Shown here: piece by piece, positions 62,286 through 64,000 of the stretch
Numbering within the stretch: the stretch's first letter is position 1
Layout of the letters: each line of letters begins with the position of its first letter
Assembly: GCA_019720975.1 (NCBI GenBank)
Contig: JAGVSJ010000001.1
Coordinates: 1-64,000 of the forward strand
Reading direction: 5' to 3'
Source of the DNA: Candidatus Sysuiplasma superficiale
GTDB taxonomy: Archaea > Thermoplasmatota > Thermoplasmata > Sysuiplasmatales > Sysuiplasmataceae
Length of the DNA: 64,000 bases
Position numbers and translations under genes: made by a program
The notes under the pieces: generated by a model
What the model saw: only the letters and a program-made list of their open reading frames with translations
What the model was told of the DNA's origin: nothing
Database searches by the model: none

Positions 62286-62735
62286 ATGGCATTCATAAAC
62301 GGGTGCGAACTGCCGGATGATCTGTTCTACTTTGTTGAGGGGAATCAGATGTCCTGGGTGAGGTTCGAAGGGAATGAGGCGGTCATTGGTCTGACAGATC
62401 CTGCACAGACCAGAGCGGGGAAGATTGTGGTGATAAGGGTAAAGGGAGAGGGAACTACCAGACCGAAGGGAAAACCACTTGCCACCATTGAAAGCGGAAA
62501 GTGGGCCGGCGCCGTTATATCGCCTCTCACAGGAACGGTTGTAAGGGCAAATGAACAGCTGGCATCCAGTCCCGAACTGATAAACAACGATCCGTACGGA
62601 CAGGGCTGGATTGTGCGCATTAGTGTCGCGAATCAGGAGGAAAAGGCGGCCCTGCTGAATGGCGAGAAGGCGATGGAGAAATACAGGGAACTTATTGCGA
62701 AGGACAACATACGATGCATGAGATGCAAGCAGTGA
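62286..62735 (+). CDS. lbpA: Lipoate-binding protein LbpA (GcvH-like)
   Basis: A 149-aa GcvH-fold protein. The lipoylated lysine is expected in TIESGKWAGAV (residue about 72), followed by SPLTGTVVRAN, which matches the GcvH SPVSGEV hairpin. In sHdr systems LbpA carries sulfur intermediates on its lipoyl group, unlike GcvH of glycine cleavage. The neighbouring lipoate ligase gene supports this. C-terminal CMRC adds two cysteines not typical for GcvH. Confidence 0.88.
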   Translation: MAFINGCELPDDLFYFVEGNQMSWVRFEGNEAVIGLTDPAQTRAGKIVVIRVKGEGTTRPKGKPLATIESGKWAGAVISPLTGTVVRANEQLASSPELINNDPYGQGWIVRISVANQEEKAALLNGEKAMEKYRELIAKDNIRCMRCKQ

Positions 62736-62739
62736 GGTG

Positions 62740-63123
62740 ATGTGTCTGGCGGATGTTGAAGGCAAAAAACTTCTGATAGTGATGACAACAGGGCCGGAGG
62801 ATCCGGAGAAGACGTATGCGCCGTTCTATACAGCCGCGCTTTCGGCTGCGATGGAGGTTGACACTTCAATGTACTTCCTCATGCACGCCCCCAAACTTCT
62901 CAAAAACGGTTCAGCGGAGCAGGTGAAACTCAAGAAAGGGGGAACGCTCAAGCAGTTCATAAACATGGCTCTCGAGGGAGGGGTCAAATTCTACGCATGC
63001 GAGGAGAGCCTGAGGAGCCTCTGTGAAATTGACCCCGCTGATGTTATCGAAGGTGTGAAGATAGTGGGCTCATCGACACTGGCGGATCTCGCCCTTGAAG
63101 CTGATTCGGTACTGAGCTTCTGA
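62740..63123 (+). CDS. DsrE-family sulfur carrier in sHdr cluster
   Basis: A 127-aa DsrE-fold protein. Its strand LLIVMTTGPEDPEKTYAPF and the cysteine in FYACEESLRSLC near residue 88 fit the persulfide-carrying Cys of the family. It sits between lbpA and lipoate ligase, as in bacterial sHdr clusters. ATG 62740 overlaps a GAGGTGATG site; a GTG at 62737 is equivalent. It probably feeds sulfane sulfur to LbpA or sHdr. Confidence 0.82.
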   Translation: MCLADVEGKKLLIVMTTGPEDPEKTYAPFYTAALSAAMEVDTSMYFLMHAPKLLKNGSAEQVKLKKGGTLKQFINMALEGGVKFYACEESLRSLCEIDPADVIEGVKIVGSSTLADLALEADSVLSF

Positions 63124-63130
63124 GGTTTGC

Positions 63131-64000
63131 ATGGAGGAGCTTGGCGTCATCAGGCTCGGGGCAGTGGACGGCTACACGATGACCAATGCATTCGCCGTGT
63201 TGGCCGGTTCAGTAAGTGAGGGGGAGAGGGGTGACACACTTGTTGTCTGTCATTCCGAGAAACCTTTCGCCAATGTTGGCTTCCACCAGGAGGCTCTGGA
63301 GGAGATTGATATAGACTACTGCACAAGGAATTCCATTCCAGTTGTCAGGAGACTGATAGGCGGAGGAGCGATTGCTGACGGGCCCTGGGAGGAGGATTAT
63401 TTCTTCATAACATCCCTGGATTCACCGGTGACCTCCGGCACAATCGGTGACTATTACGGCAGGATGCTCGAACCCGTGGCTGCAGTGCTCGGCAGATTTG
63501 GCGTGTATGCCTCCAGGCAGGGATTGAATGACCTTGCAGTGAATGGGAGAAAGATAAGCGCCAACGGGGCCGTTGACATTGAAGGCGCAAGGGTTCTCAC
63601 GGGGGACATACTGCTTGACCTCGACATCAACATCATGGCGGGCATACTGAAGGTGCCGGATGCCAAATTCAGGGACAAGATGGCTGCATCCATGAGCGAG
63701 CACCTGACGTCAATGCGCATCGAACTGGGGAGGGAGATAAAGAGGGAGGATGTCGCAGAATCATTGATCGAGGCTTTCGGAAGGGGATACAGCAGAGTTC
63801 AGGAAACATCACTTTCAGACTACGAAAAGAAGAGACTGAAAGGTCTTATAGACGAACACAGCAAACCGGAATGGGTTTTTTCAAGGGACAGCGTACGCAG
63901 CGAACTGATGTCGGACAGGCGCGTCGTAAAGATCAAGGAGGATACGTTCCTCTGCCAGGCTGATTACAAGGCACAGAAGCTCATCAGGGTGACAATGCTT
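63131..64000 (+). CDS. Lipoate-protein ligase, 3' end cut by window
   Basis: An ATG at 63131 opens a frame of 290 codons that runs past the window end. The lipoate ligase/BirA fold is seen in NVGFHQ, RRLIGGGAIADG and the catalytic-lysine segment LNDLAVNGRKISANGA. It follows the DsrE gene by 7 bp. In sHdr systems dedicated ligases lipoylate LbpA rather than standard targets, and the position predicts the same. The last 100 residues (an LplA C-terminal domain with KEDTFLCQADYK) continue beyond the window. Confidence 0.87.
   Translation, partial: MEELGVIRLGAVDGYTMTNAFAVLAGSVSEGERGDTLVVCHSEKPFANVGFHQEALEEIDIDYCTRNSIPVVRRLIGGGAIADGPWEEDYFFITSLDSPVTSGTIGDYYGRMLEPVAAVLGRFGVYASRQGLNDLAVNGRKISANGAVDIEGARVLTGDILLDLDINIMAGILKVPDAKFRDKMAASMSEHLTSMRIELGREIKREDVAESLIEAFGRGYSRVQETSLSDYEKKRLKGLIDEHSKPEWVFSRDSVRSELMSDRRVVKIKEDTFLCQADYKAQKLIRVTML

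Noticed and set aside
62286..62735. Annotating as glycine cleavage H protein
   Set aside because: No gcvP or gcvT nearby; it lies in an sHdr cluster beside a lipoate ligase, so LbpA is more likely.

Overview
The window looks like a chromosomal segment of an archaeon, most likely a Thermoplasmata-type (Ca. Thermoplasmatota), probably acidophilic and sulfur-oxidising euryarchaeon. Evidence for archaea: A/T-rich TATA-type boxes 25-40 nt before many starts, frequent TTG/GTG starts, AGG/AGA-rich arginine codons, and archaeal families (Tfx, TrmB, Lrp, half-size CtaA). The exact order is inference. No tRNA, rRNA, CRISPR array or insertion sequence was found.

Layout. 1-3.2 kb: the tail of a flavin reductase, a Tfx-type regulator and a molybdate/tungstate ABC transporter whose ATPase lacks a normal start codon. 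3.3-25.6 kb: an amine and omega-amino-acid catabolism island with five class III aminotransferases, three aldehyde dehydrogenases, two saccharopine-dehydrogenase-like enzymes, an orphan polyferredoxin and a complete oligopeptide-type ABC transporter. 25.7-33.3 kb: mixed housekeeping (DMT exporter, sugar epimerase, Na+/H+ antiporter, a tail-to-tail pair of half-size heme A synthase-like proteins, a YbaK deacylase, a TrmB regulator, unknown membrane or exported proteins). 33.6-40.2 kb: a six-gene operon for a group-4-hydrogenase-like membrane complex whose large subunit has lost all NiFe-binding cysteines. 40.3-42.1 kb: N-carbamoylputrescine amidase and agmatine deiminase. 42.2-49.1 kb: pirin, D-aminoacylase, DMT exporter, class II lysyl-tRNA synthetase and a Cys/Met PLP enzyme.

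49.2-64.0 kb is the most striking part: a sulfur oxidation region. A minus-strand operon encodes a NarI/QmoC-like membrane protein, APS reductase AprB and AprA, ATP sulfurylase and a metallophosphoesterase. A second minus-strand operon holds a DsrE3-type protein, an unknown 92-aa protein and a low-molecular-weight phosphatase fold without its catalytic Cys and Arg. Divergent from it are TusA and then the sHdr cluster hdrC1-B1-A-hyp-C2-B2, a lipoyl carrier (LbpA), a DsrE protein and a lipoate ligase that runs off the window end.

Together these genes predict that sulfane sulfur carried by DsrE/TusA is oxidised to sulfite by sHdr with the lipoylated carrier, sulfite is oxidised to APS by AprBA feeding electrons to the membrane, and APS plus pyrophosphate gives sulfate and ATP through Sat. 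The amine island predicts agmatine to putrescine to 4-aminobutanal to GABA to succinate, and a beta-alanine-type branch to acetyl-CoA. Electron-transfer directions and substrates are inferred from families and neighbours, not shown by the sequence.
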